Shown: positions 16,622-24,504 of the stretch, in pieces
Numbering within the stretch: the stretch's first letter is position 1
Layout: every line of letters begins with the position of its first letter
Assembly: GCF_014203545.1 (NCBI RefSeq)
Contig: NZ_JACHJG010000011.1
Coordinates: forward strand, 62,001 to 126,000
From: Streptomyces netropsis
Lineage (GTDB): Bacteria; Actinomycetota; Actinomycetes; Streptomycetales; Streptomycetaceae
Reading direction: 5' to 3'
DNA: 64,000 bases
The notes under the pieces: generated by a model
Seen by the model: only the letters and a program-made list of their open reading frames with translations
What the model was told of the DNA's origin: nothing
The model's database searches: none
Program-made: the position numbers and the translations under genes

Positions 16622-17647
16622 TCACTCCTTGATTCCCACCACGATCGAGTCGGGCCCGGCGAGGTGCTCCGTGCGGGTGCGGGTGAATCCGGCTTCGGTC
16701 ATCCAGTCCACGCACTCGGCCGCGGTGTAACCGAAACCGCCGTCGGTCACCGCCCGCATGGTCAGGCTCATCAGCAGGGCGAACGCGTTCTCGGACCGGT
16801 CGTCGTCGATGAGCGCGTCATAGACGATCACGGCACCGCCCTTGGGCAGCGCGTGCCACGCCTTCTCCAGGAGGAGCTTCTTCTTCTCCAGGTCCCAGTT
16901 GTGCAGGATGTGGCCGAAGGTGATGACATCGGCCGACGGCAGCTCCTCGGCGAAGAAGTCGCCCCCCACGAACCGCAGCCGGTCCCGCAGGCCGTTCTCC
17001 TCGACGTACTCGTCGAACACCGGCGCGGCCGCCGGCAGGTCGAAGCCGACCCCGGTCAGATGCGGATTCGCCAGCAGGACCTGCACCGCCAGGTCGCCCT
17101 GGGCGGTGCCCATGTCGGCCAGGGTCCGGTAGTCCTGCCACGGCACCTGCTCGGCGATCTTGAGATTGGCCGTGTGACTGATGCTGGTCATCGACGCGAG
17201 GAACTGCTTGAGGCGAAGGGGATCGGAGTAGAGCGCGTCGTAGGTGTCCAATTCGCTGGACTTCGACTCGTCCTGCGACTCACCCGTGCGCAAGGTGTCG
17301 GTCAGATGGTTCCAGATGCCGAACAGCCGCGCGTTCGCCATCTCCAGCATGCCGCCGACGTGCGCGTAGGACGGCTTGGCCCGGTCCAGGAAGGCGTCCG
17401 TGTCCTCCGCGTTGTGGTAGACACCGTCGATCCGCCGGAGGAAGCCCAACGCCACCAGCGTGTCGAAGAAGTCACCCGCCGCGCGCGGGTGCAGGCCCAG
17501 CCGGTCGCGCAGGGCCGGGGCGTCCGCCGGGCTCTTGGCCAGCTCGGTGAAGACGCCCACCTCGACGGCGCTCAGTAGCGTCTTCGACGCTTCGAAGCCC
17601 AGGCCGATCTGCATGATGCGGTCCGGGGAGGGCTGGGGTCGGGTCAC
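16622..17647 (-). CDS. SAM-dependent O-methyltransferase (plant OMT/TcmO-DnrK type)
   Basis: 341 aa, the normal size for the two-domain polyketide O-methyltransferases. Residues ~1-100 are the winged-helix dimerisation domain. The Rossmann domain has the SAM motif LADMGTAQGDLAVQVL (DxGxxxG), the acidic GVGFDLPAAAP, and ITFGHILHNWDLEKKKLLL, where His-Asn-Trp-Asp marks the catalytic-base region. The C-terminal GFGYTAAECVDWMTEAGF is conserved. Start is GTG 17647, preceded by AAGGAG. It predicts a methylated phenol or hydroxyl on the product. Position within the core operon supports a tailoring role. Confidence 0.88.
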   Translation of the reverse strand: MTRPQPSPDRIMQIGLGFEASKTLLSAVEVGVFTELAKSPADAPALRDRLGLHPRAAGDFFDTLVALGFLRRIDGVYHNAEDTDAFLDRAKPSYAHVGGMLEMANARLFGIWNHLTDTLRTGESQDESKSSELDTYDALYSDPLRLKQFLASMTSISHTANLKIAEQVPWQDYRTLADMGTAQGDLAVQVLLANPHLTGVGFDLPAAAPVFDEYVEENGLRDRLRFVGGDFFAEELPSADVITFGHILHNWDLEKKKLLLEKAWHALPKGGAVIVYDALIDDDRSENAFALLMSLTMRAVTDGGFGYTAAECVDWMTEAGFTRTRTEHLAGPDSIVVGIKE

Positions 17648-17709
17648 GGTGTGCTCCTTCGCGTTCCGGTGGTGCTCTGATGCGGGTTCGGTGGCGGTCA
17701 GGTGCCGGA

Positions 17710-18861
17710 TCAGGCCCTGGCGAACAGTGACCGCGTGTAGTTCCGGGCCGTCGGCTCGAATTGGAGTGCCTGATGGGTGGCCATGGAATTGACGTCACGC
17801 CAGAGCCGCTGCAAGGGGCCGTCGGCCGCCTGCCCGTTCGTCCCCGCGGTGCGGAAGATCCGATTCACCGCGGTGACCAGCACCTCGATGGCGAACGCGC
17901 TGTCCCGCGCGTTCCTGGCGACCTCCACGGGAGTGAACTCCTCCTGGCGGTCGGCCAGGTCCGCGATCCGCTCCAGCAACAGCTGCACGGCGTCTATCTC
18001 GGCGGCGGAGCGCGCCAGCACGGTCTCGTAGGTCGCCAGATTGCCCGCCACGCCCGGCACCCCCGGCAGCGCGGGCGTGTCACGGATCTTCTTCCCGAGG
18101 TAGTCGGACAACAGGGCCAGCGCGCCACGGGCCGCACCGAGGGCGGGGACCACGAACGTCAGGCCGTTCACGGCGGCCAGCGGAGCCAGCGGGGCGGCCG
18201 GGGGCTCGGCGCCCGGATCCGCCGGACGGCCGGCGAACACCGCCGTCCGGTCCCCGACCCGGTGGGCCGGGACGAAGACGTCGTCGAGCACGACGGTATT
18301 GCTGCCGGTCGCCCGCATCCCCACGCTGAACCAGGTGTCCTCGACCTGGCACTCCGCCCGGGGGACGACGACCAGCCGCAGCTCCGGCTCACCGTCGCCG
18401 AGCACCTTCGGGCACACGATCACCCAGTCGGCGAACTCGATGGCGCTGATGTACGGCCACCGCCCGGACACCCGTAGGCCGTCCTTCTCGGCGACGGCTT
18501 CGCCGAAGGGAAGAACCGAGCAGACGACACCGGCGTCCGGCCCGTCGGCCCACACCTCCCGGCGGCCCTCCGGCGGGAAGAACGACACGAGCCGGGGCGT
18601 GCTCGCGAACAGCGAGGCACACCACGCGGACGCCGCACACTGCTCGCCGATGGCCGTCACGGCGCCCAGCAACTCCCGGAACGTACCGGCCCGCCCGCCG
18701 AACTCCGCCGGCACGAAGTGCCGCATGAACCCCGCATCGATCATGGCCTTGATCACGTCCGCACTGAGCTGACGGTCACCGTCCATGCCGTCGGCGAGGC
18801 CGGCGGCGATCCGGGCGATGTCCCGTGCGGCCGCCGTCAGTGGTCCGCTGGCTTCGTTCAT
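17710..18861 (-). CDS. ActVA-ORF5/HpaB-type flavin-dependent hydroxylase (acyl-CoA dehydrogenase fold), copy 1
   Basis: 383 aa class D flavin monooxygenase with an acyl-CoA dehydrogenase fold. These oxygenases use reduced flavin supplied by a partner reductase to hydroxylate aromatic polyketides; ActVA-ORF5 of actinorhodin is the model. Visible are SAWCASLFAS and the beta-domain segment GRWPYISAIEFADW. GMRATGSNTVVLDDVFVP and a C-terminal helix with RIFRTAGTNGQA follow. The likely partner is the flavin reductase two genes upstream. A second copy, about 50% identical by eye, starts the divergent operon (24505), so two hydroxylations or a hydroxylation-epoxidation pair is likely. Confidence 0.85.
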   Translation of the reverse strand: MNEASGPLTAAARDIARIAAGLADGMDGDRQLSADVIKAMIDAGFMRHFVPAEFGGRAGTFRELLGAVTAIGEQCAASAWCASLFASTPRLVSFFPPEGRREVWADGPDAGVVCSVLPFGEAVAEKDGLRVSGRWPYISAIEFADWVIVCPKVLGDGEPELRLVVVPRAECQVEDTWFSVGMRATGSNTVVLDDVFVPAHRVGDRTAVFAGRPADPGAEPPAAPLAPLAAVNGLTFVVPALGAARGALALLSDYLGKKIRDTPALPGVPGVAGNLATYETVLARSAAEIDAVQLLLERIADLADRQEEFTPVEVARNARDSAFAIEVLVTAVNRIFRTAGTNGQAADGPLQRLWRDVNSMATHQALQFEPTARNYTRSLFARA

Positions 18862-18904
18862 CTCTCGTCACCCTCGCTTGCTCGGAAGCGGCTTGTGGAG
18901 CGAT

Positions 18905-20824
18905 TCACTGCAGCTCGTACTCGGTGGGGTCGACGGCGTGGGTCAGCCGCCAGTAATCACCAGCCGTATAAGGCCAGTTGGTGGCCGAACGGCCGCCCTC
19001 GTTGTACCAACCGCCCACCTTCGACCAGCCCCACGCACGGTCGCGGTTGCCCGCGTCCACCCAGGCGTTGTAGGCGTCGTGCACCTCCGCGCGGACGGAC
19101 AGGGAGCGGCTGCCGCTCGCCAGCAGGAGCCGGATCGCATCGAGTATGTACGTGGCCGCGCACTCGGAGAAGTAGACGATGCTGCCGCCCTGGCCCACGA
19201 GATTGGTGTTCGGTCCGTACATGCAGAACAGATTGGGGAACTCCGGGACCGTGATCCCGAGGTACGCCCGGGGCGCGCCGTTCCAGCCGTCGTGGAGGTC
19301 GACGCCGCCGCGGCCGGTCACCCTCATCGGGGTGAGGAAGCGGGAGGCCTCGAAACCGGTGGCGTAGACGATCACGTCCACGTCGAACTCCTCGCCGCCG
19401 GCCCGGAGCCCGGAGGGGGTCATCCGCTCGATCGGGGCGGTCACCACCCGGACGTCGTCCCGTTTGAGGGTGGCGAGCCAGCGACCGTCGTCCCGCAGGA
19501 CCCGCTTCGCGCCGACCGGGTACGCCGGGATCACCAGCTCGCGCAGCTCCGGGGCGTCGGTCAGCTGAGCCTCCATCGCCTGGAGCAGGGTGGCGCGCAG
19601 CCGGTCGTTGAGCGCCGACACGGCCCGCTCGGTGGGCGGGTGGTCGTGGTCGACGACCCACCCTTCGAGGATGCCCCGCAGGCCGGGTGCGAACAGCCAG
19701 AACCGGTACCACTGGGCGTAGTAGGGCACGTGCTCGAACAGCCAGCGGGCGCTGTCCGGCACCGATCGGTGGTAGTGCGGGGTGGGTCGGAGCCACGGTG
19801 GGTTGCGCTGGAGGACGACGACCTCGGACGCGGTCCCGGCGATCTCCGGGATGATCTGGTAGGCGCTGGCGCCGGTGCCGATGACGGCGACGCGCTTGCC
19901 GGACAGGTCGGTCCCGTGGTCCCAGGCGGCGGAGTGGAACGCCCGGCCGGCGAAGGAGTCCCGGCCGGGTATGTCCGGCAGCCGGGGCCGGTTCAATTGT
20001 CCGACGGCGCTGATGACGGCGTGGTGGACGACGGTCCGCTCGCCGGCCGGTCCGTCCAGCGTCAGGTGCCAGAGGGACCGCTCGTCGTCCCACCGCATGG
20101 CGGAGACCTCGATGCCGAAGCGGATCCGGTCGCCGACGCCGGAGTCCTTCGCGAACGCCCGGAGGTATTCCAGGACGACGTCCTGGCCGCAGAAGTGATC
20201 GGGCCAGTCGTATTTCGGGGCGAAGGAGTAGTTGTAGAGATGGCTGGCCACATCGGTCCGGCAGCCCGGGTAGGTGTTCTCGAACCAGGTGCCCCCCACG
20301 TCGGGGTTCTTCTCGTAGACGACGAAGGGGACGCCGGCCTGGGCGAGGCGGTAGGCGGCCAGCAGGCCGCTGAATCCGGCCCCGATGACGGCGACCTGGA
20401 AATCGCTGCCGGGACTCAGCCCGGCCCTGGTCCAGCCGGGCGCCTTCGGGTCGTCGCCGGGGCCCACGAGCTCCTCGGCCAGCAGCGGCAGCAGGTCCTC
20501 GGTGTCCGAGCCCATGGCCCAGGTCGTGATCGCGTGCAGCAGGTCGCGGCCCGGCGGCTCCGGGAGCGCCTCCGGCACCTCGCCGCCCGGCCGGAGAAGC
20601 ACCTCCAGCGCGCTCTCGCGGACCTCGGCCTGCTGCTCGGCGGTCAGCCCGCCCTGCGGCGCGAACAGCCAGCCCGGCGCCCGGAGGTCCTCGCGCAGCA
20701 CCGACACGTCACCCGTCAGATGGGCGATCGTCATCAGCAGCGCGGGAATCTCCGCGTCCGCCAGATGACCGCGCAGCGTTTCCTCGTCGACGGCGACCGG
20801 CCGGACCGGGGGGCTGAACCCCAT
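18905..20824 (-). CDS. Class I Baeyer-Villiger-type flavin monooxygenase
   Basis: 639 aa FAD/NADPH monooxygenase of the cyclohexanone/phenylacetone type. An N-terminal extension of ~160 residues precedes the FAD Rossmann motif VAVIGAGFSGLLAAYRL. Then come the active-site segment NPDVGGTWFENTYPGCRTD, the BVMO fingerprint FAGRAFHSAAW (FxGxxxHxxxW), and the NADPH motif VAVIGTGASAYQIIPEI. The enzyme inserts oxygen next to a ketone, giving an ester or lactone. This FMO-like class differs from MtmOIV-type BVMOs seen in some aromatic polyketide pathways. Start ATG 20824 follows GGAAGGTGG. In this core operon it predicts oxidative ring opening or expansion of the aromatic scaffold. Confidence 0.88.
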   Translation of the reverse strand: MGFSPPVRPVAVDEETLRGHLADAEIPALLMTIAHLTGDVSVLREDLRAPGWLFAPQGGLTAEQQAEVRESALEVLLRPGGEVPEALPEPPGRDLLHAITTWAMGSDTEDLLPLLAEELVGPGDDPKAPGWTRAGLSPGSDFQVAVIGAGFSGLLAAYRLAQAGVPFVVYEKNPDVGGTWFENTYPGCRTDVASHLYNYSFAPKYDWPDHFCGQDVVLEYLRAFAKDSGVGDRIRFGIEVSAMRWDDERSLWHLTLDGPAGERTVVHHAVISAVGQLNRPRLPDIPGRDSFAGRAFHSAAWDHGTDLSGKRVAVIGTGASAYQIIPEIAGTASEVVVLQRNPPWLRPTPHYHRSVPDSARWLFEHVPYYAQWYRFWLFAPGLRGILEGWVVDHDHPPTERAVSALNDRLRATLLQAMEAQLTDAPELRELVIPAYPVGAKRVLRDDGRWLATLKRDDVRVVTAPIERMTPSGLRAGGEEFDVDVIVYATGFEASRFLTPMRVTGRGGVDLHDGWNGAPRAYLGITVPEFPNLFCMYGPNTNLVGQGGSIVYFSECAATYILDAIRLLLASGSRSLSVRAEVHDAYNAWVDAGNRDRAWGWSKVGGWYNEGGRSATNWPYTAGDYWRLTHAVDPTEYELQ

Positions 20825-20846
20825 GGACAACAACCACCTTCCGGAT

Positions 20847-21323
20847 TCATTGCGCCGAGCTGAGCGCTGCGAACTTCCGATTGAAATAGACCGCGGGGCC
20901 TCCGGCGTCGGAGAGCAGTTGGTCGACGACCTCGCCGACGAGAATGACGTGGTCGCCGGCGTCGTGCCGCCGGTCCACCTTGCATTCGACCGTCGCCAGG
21001 GCGTTGTCGACGACCACGCCCCCTCGGGAGGTCCGGACGAACCCACCGTCACCGAACTTCCTGGCCTTGCTGTTCGCGAACCTCAGCGCCAGCTCCACAT
21101 GGCGCTCGCGCAGCATGCTGACCGCGAACTCGCCGGTCCGCGCGAACACCGGAAAGCACTTGGCGGACTTGGCCACACAGATCAGCACCAGCGGCGGTTC
21201 CAGGGACACCGAGCAGAACGAGCTGACCGTCAGCCCATGAGGATCGCCGTCCTCGTCACAGGTCGTGGCGATGGCTACCCCGGTCGGAAACCGGGCCATC
21301 ACTTCCTTGAAGTCGTCGGCCAT
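20847..21323 (-). CDS. Flavin reductase (ActVB/HpaC type)
   Basis: 158 aa flavin-reductase-like domain that uses NAD(P)H to reduce FMN or FAD and hands it to partner oxygenases. Family signatures include RFPTGVAIATTCDEDGDPHG, LTVSSFCSVSLEPPLVLICV (flavin-binding strand), and GDHVILVGEVVDQ. It follows the ACP gene by 15 nt on the same strand. It is the only free flavin reductase in the cluster, so it probably serves both ActVA-like hydroxylases. A WrbA-like protein elsewhere in the cluster is a different fold. Confidence 0.9.
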   Translation of the reverse strand: MADDFKEVMARFPTGVAIATTCDEDGDPHGLTVSSFCSVSLEPPLVLICVAKSAKCFPVFARTGEFAVSMLRERHVELALRFANSKARKFGDGGFVRTSRGGVVVDNALATVECKVDRRHDAGDHVILVGEVVDQLLSDAGGPAVYFNRKFAALSSAQ

Positions 21324-21338
21324 CTGATGCCCGCCCGG

Positions 21339-21596
21339 TCAACTCGGCTGGGCGAGCGCGTCGTTGACGAGGTCGAGCACCTCGCGCGGCGTGCGCAGCT
21401 CGGCGATTCGCTCGTCCGGGATCTGCACCCCGAACTCCGCGGTGATGCGCGCGGCGGTCTCCATGAGCGCCAGCGAGTCATAGCCGAGCGACGCGAAGTC
21501 CTGGTCCTGGATGTCGCCGGAGAGGCTGCCGTCGTCCGTCTCGCCCGCGCATTCGATCAGCACGCGACGGAGGTCGTCGATGGTCATCTTGCTCAT
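21339..21596 (-). CDS. Type II PKS acyl carrier protein
   Basis: 85 aa free-standing ACP, the usual size. The phosphopantetheine serine is in LGYDSLALMETAARI at residue 41, the standard DSL motif. It carries the growing poly-beta-ketone between KSalpha/KSbeta and the modifying enzymes. It lies directly after KSbeta (2 nt gap) and before the flavin reductase, in the conserved order KSalpha-KSbeta-ACP. Activation needs a phosphopantetheinyl transferase; an Sfp-type candidate sits at 40962. Confidence 0.96.
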   Translation of the reverse strand: MSKMTIDDLRRVLIECAGETDDGSLSGDIQDQDFASLGYDSLALMETAARITAEFGVQIPDERIAELRTPREVLDLVNDALAQPS

Positions 21597-21598
21597 GG

Positions 21599-22864
21599 TC
21601 AACTCCTCGAAGGTGATGTGTTCACGGAAGGGGGAGCGGGCTCGGCGGGCACCGCACGGACGACGATCGCGGAGTTGAACCCCCACTTGCCCCGGGCCAG
21701 CACCAGCGCCGAGCGCACCCGGCACGGTCGCGGCGCACCGCGCACCAGGTCGATCCCGTACTCCCCGGGCACGTCCGTCGTGCCGCCGGACGGCGGGATG
21801 ACGCCGTCCCGGATGGACAGCAGAGCGCCCGCCACGTCCACCGGCCCGCCCCCGGAGTAGAGCCGGCCGGTCAGTGCCTTGGGCGCGGTGACCGGCACGG
21901 CCCCCGGCCCGAACAGCCCGCTGATCGCCGCCGCCTCGGCGCGGTCCAGCTCCCGCACCCCGGAAGCGTCGGCGAACACCACGTCGATCTCCGCCGGGGC
22001 GAGCCCGGCGTCGGCGAGGGCCAGCTCCGCGGCCCTGCGCAGCCCGGGCGGCCGCGACGAGCCCGCCGGCGGGTCGAAGGTGGTCGCGTACCCGGCGATC
22101 TCGCCGTAGACGTGCTGGGCGGCCCGGGAGCGAGCCGCCCCGGCGGACTCCAGGACGAGGAGGGCGCCGCCCTCGCCGGGCACGTAACCGCACGCGTCCG
22201 CGTCGAAGGGCAGATAGGCGCGGTGCGGGTCGGTCGCCGGGCTCAGCCGCCCGCTGGAGATCTGCGCCACCCAACCCCAGGGGTCGAGTGCCGAGTCGAC
22301 GCCGCCGGTGACCACCATGGGCGTCCCGCGCAGCACGGTCCGGCGCGCGTGCCCGAGGGCGTCCAGACCGCCCGCCTGCTCGGCGACCAGCGCGCTGCTC
22401 GGCCCCCGCAGCTGGTGGCGAATGGAGATCTGGCCGGTGTTCACGGCGTAGAACCAGGCGAAGGACTCATAGACGCTGACCGAACCCGGCCCCTGCGACC
22501 AGAGCTTCTTGAACTCCCGGTGGGTGAACTCGAAGCCACCCGAGGCGTTGGAGGTCACCACGCCCATCTCGTAGTCGGCGAAGGCGCCCTGCTCGATCTT
22601 GGCGTCGGCCAGCGCCCAGTCCGCCGCCACCAGGGCGAACCGTGTGGACGCGTCGGTCTGCGGCAGGAGCCTGCTGGGCAGGTGACCGGCGGCATCGAAG
22701 TCGTCGATCTGCCCGGCCAGCCGGATCGGATAGCCCGAGACGTCGAAACGGGTGAGGGTGCCGATCCCCGTACGCCCTTCGAGGGCGGCCTCCCAGTACC
22801 GCTCGAGGCCCACACCGTTCGGGGCGAGCAGACCGATGCCGGTGACGTAGACCTTCTCCGTCAT
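21599..22864 (-). CDS. KSbeta (chain-length factor) of a type II PKS
   Basis: 421 aa. The active-site cysteine of KSalpha is replaced by glutamine in LVAEQAGGLDAL (Gln163), the signature of a chain-length factor, which sets chain length with KSalpha. The gate region NASGGFEFTHREFKKLW has Phe111, Thr114 and Phe118. With the +2 offset given by the glutamine, these correspond to act CLF Phe109, Thr112 and Phe116. The act set is associated with octaketides, whereas tcm CLF has Gly at the Thr position. This suggests a 16-carbon chain (inference). It starts in the KSalpha stop (ATGA overlap), so the two subunits are made in equal amounts. Confidence 0.95.
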   Translation of the reverse strand: MTEKVYVTGIGLLAPNGVGLERYWEAALEGRTGIGTLTRFDVSGYPIRLAGQIDDFDAAGHLPSRLLPQTDASTRFALVAADWALADAKIEQGAFADYEMGVVTSNASGGFEFTHREFKKLWSQGPGSVSVYESFAWFYAVNTGQISIRHQLRGPSSALVAEQAGGLDALGHARRTVLRGTPMVVTGGVDSALDPWGWVAQISSGRLSPATDPHRAYLPFDADACGYVPGEGGALLVLESAGAARSRAAQHVYGEIAGYATTFDPPAGSSRPPGLRRAAELALADAGLAPAEIDVVFADASGVRELDRAEAAAISGLFGPGAVPVTAPKALTGRLYSGGGPVDVAGALLSIRDGVIPPSGGTTDVPGEYGIDLVRGAPRPCRVRSALVLARGKWGFNSAIVVRAVPAEPAPPSVNTSPSRS

Positions 22865-24129
22865 GCCGCCGCACCCCCGGCGTCGCGCAGGATCATCGCG
22901 CTCTGGAATCCGCCGAAGCCGCTGCCGACCGTGAGGACGCTGCGCAGCCGCTTCTCCCGGGCCGTCAGCGGGACGTAGTCGAGGTCGCATTCCGGGTCGG
23001 CCTGCCGCAGATTGGCCGTCGGCGGGATGACCCCGTTCTCGATCGCCAACGCGCAGGCGGCGATCTCGATCGACCCGATCGCGCCGAGGGAATGCCCGAC
23101 CATCGACTTGATGGAGCTGATGGGCACCCGATAGGCGTGTCCACCGAGGCTGCGCTTGTACGCGGCGGTCTCGTGGCGGTCGTTCTGCTTGGTGCCCGAG
23201 CCGTGCGCGTTGATGTAATCGATCTCGGTGCCGTCGATCCGGGCCTCGCCCAGCGCCACCCGGATGGCTTCGGCCATCTCGCGGCCGTCGGGCTTCAGCC
23301 CCGTCATGTGGTAGGCGTTGCACCGCGTGGCGTAGCCCGAGATCTCCGCGTAGATGTGCGCGTCCCGCCGCTTCGCGTGCTCGTATTCCTCGAGCACGAA
23401 CATCGCGGCGCCCTCGGCGAGGACGAATCCGTTACGGGATCCGTCGAACGGCCGCGAGGCGTGCTCGGGATCGTCGTTGCGTGTGCTCGTCGCCTTGATG
23501 GCGTCGAAGCAGGCGACGACGATCGGGGTGACAGGGGTGTCCGACGCGCCGGCCAGCATCACGTCCGAGGAGCCCTCACGGATCAACTGGCAGGCGTGCC
23601 CCACCGAGTCGATTCCCGAGGTGCACCCGTTGGAGACCATGGCCACCGGCCCCTCCGCCGCGACGGTCCAGGCCACCTCCGCCGCCATCACGCTCGGTAC
23701 CAGGTAGTCGAACATGTGCGGCGACAGGCTGGTGTGGTCGACGAGCCAGTTCCGGCCGCTGTCGGACAGGACGAGATATTCCTGTTCGAGACTGGTCGCG
23801 GCGGCCACCGCGCTGCCCAGACTGACCCCGACCCGGCCCGGGTCGAATTCCTCGAATTCCAGGCCGCTGTCGGAAATCGCGTCCCGTGCACAGGTGACGG
23901 CGAATTGCGACGCGCGGTCCATCCGGCGGATCTCCAGCGGGGAGAGCCCCTCGTGCACCGGGTCGAAATCGGCCTCCGCGGCGACCTGGGAGCGGTAGGG
24001 CGACGGATCGAAATGGGAGATGCGGCGGGTGGCGGACTGCCCGGAAGTCAACAGCTCCCAGAAGGCCTTGACCCCATTTCCCCCCGGCGTCCGCACACCG
24101 ATTCCGGTGATCACTACTCGACGCGTCAT
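22861..24129 (-). CDS. KSalpha ketosynthase of a type II PKS
   Basis: 422 aa catalytic ketosynthase that condenses malonyl-ACP units. The active site is intact: Cys169 (VSNGCTSGIDS), His309 (INAHGSGTKQND), Lys341 and His346 (SIKSMVGHSLGAIGS). These are the same residue numbers as in the actinorhodin KSalpha. It reads leftward from a divergent promoter region shared with the second ActVA-type gene at 24505. ATG 24129 starts the family-standard MTRRVVITGIG; upstream in-frame codons (to 24261) lie in the promoter. It is translationally coupled to KSbeta. Confidence 0.97.
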   Translation of the reverse strand: MTRRVVITGIGVRTPGGNGVKAFWELLTSGQSATRRISHFDPSPYRSQVAAEADFDPVHEGLSPLEIRRMDRASQFAVTCARDAISDSGLEFEEFDPGRVGVSLGSAVAAATSLEQEYLVLSDSGRNWLVDHTSLSPHMFDYLVPSVMAAEVAWTVAAEGPVAMVSNGCTSGIDSVGHACQLIREGSSDVMLAGASDTPVTPIVVACFDAIKATSTRNDDPEHASRPFDGSRNGFVLAEGAAMFVLEEYEHAKRRDAHIYAEISGYATRCNAYHMTGLKPDGREMAEAIRVALGEARIDGTEIDYINAHGSGTKQNDRHETAAYKRSLGGHAYRVPISSIKSMVGHSLGAIGSIEIAACALAIENGVIPPTANLRQADPECDLDYVPLTAREKRLRSVLTVGSGFGGFQSAMILRDAGGAAA

Positions 24130-24275
24130 CGCGTACCGCCTATTGCCGTCACACCTGCTGAGCCGATCATGGTGTTGCCCCTTTCGCCAGAAGCGCACGA
24201 CATCAGCGCGGGAGAGAAGTGCGGAAACGTAAAGCGCACAACCTGCTGCCGCGCGCCGCAACGAAGACGATCGTC

Positions 24276-24318
24276 AGCGTCCGTGGGGTTACTCGAGCGT
24301 CGCTCGAACCGCGGTCGT
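24276..24318 (-). promoter_or_regulatory. SARP-type promoter of the KSalpha operon
   Basis: On the minus strand three 7-bp direct repeats at 11-bp period, ACGACCG-N4-TCGAGCG-N4-TCGAGTA (24318 to 24290), are followed by 8 bp and the -10-like GACGCT (24281-24276). This is the known SARP layout (ActII-ORF4, DnrI), in which the 3' repeat lies 8 bp before the -10. The TCGAGCG/CGCTCGA core is also palindromic. Expected leader about 140 nt. Confidence 0.7.
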
Positions 24319-24385
24319 ACGGCCTCGTCGATCACCGTGCGCCCGTCGGGAAACCGGGGGAGCGGCGGGGGAGTTGTGCGCGGGC

Positions 24386-24428
24386 TCAAGCGAGGATCGA
24401 GCGATCTCCGAACCGGGGCGACGAGCTT
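24386..24428 (+). promoter_or_regulatory. SARP-type promoter of the rightward ActVA/ACC operon
   Basis: Three direct heptamers, TCAAGCG-N4-TCGAGCG-N4-CCGAACC (24386-24414), are followed by 8 bp and the -10-like GAGCTT (24423-24428). The spacing matches the KSalpha site. The two sites are about 70 bp apart within the 375-nt divergent region 24130-24504, which contains no other gene. Confidence 0.65.
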
Positions 24429-24504
24429 TGGCGGTAGTGGTCGGCCCGTCCAGCGGTGGCCGGGTTCCACGAGCCGATTCACCCGAGCCGAGGAGCGAAT
24501 CAGG

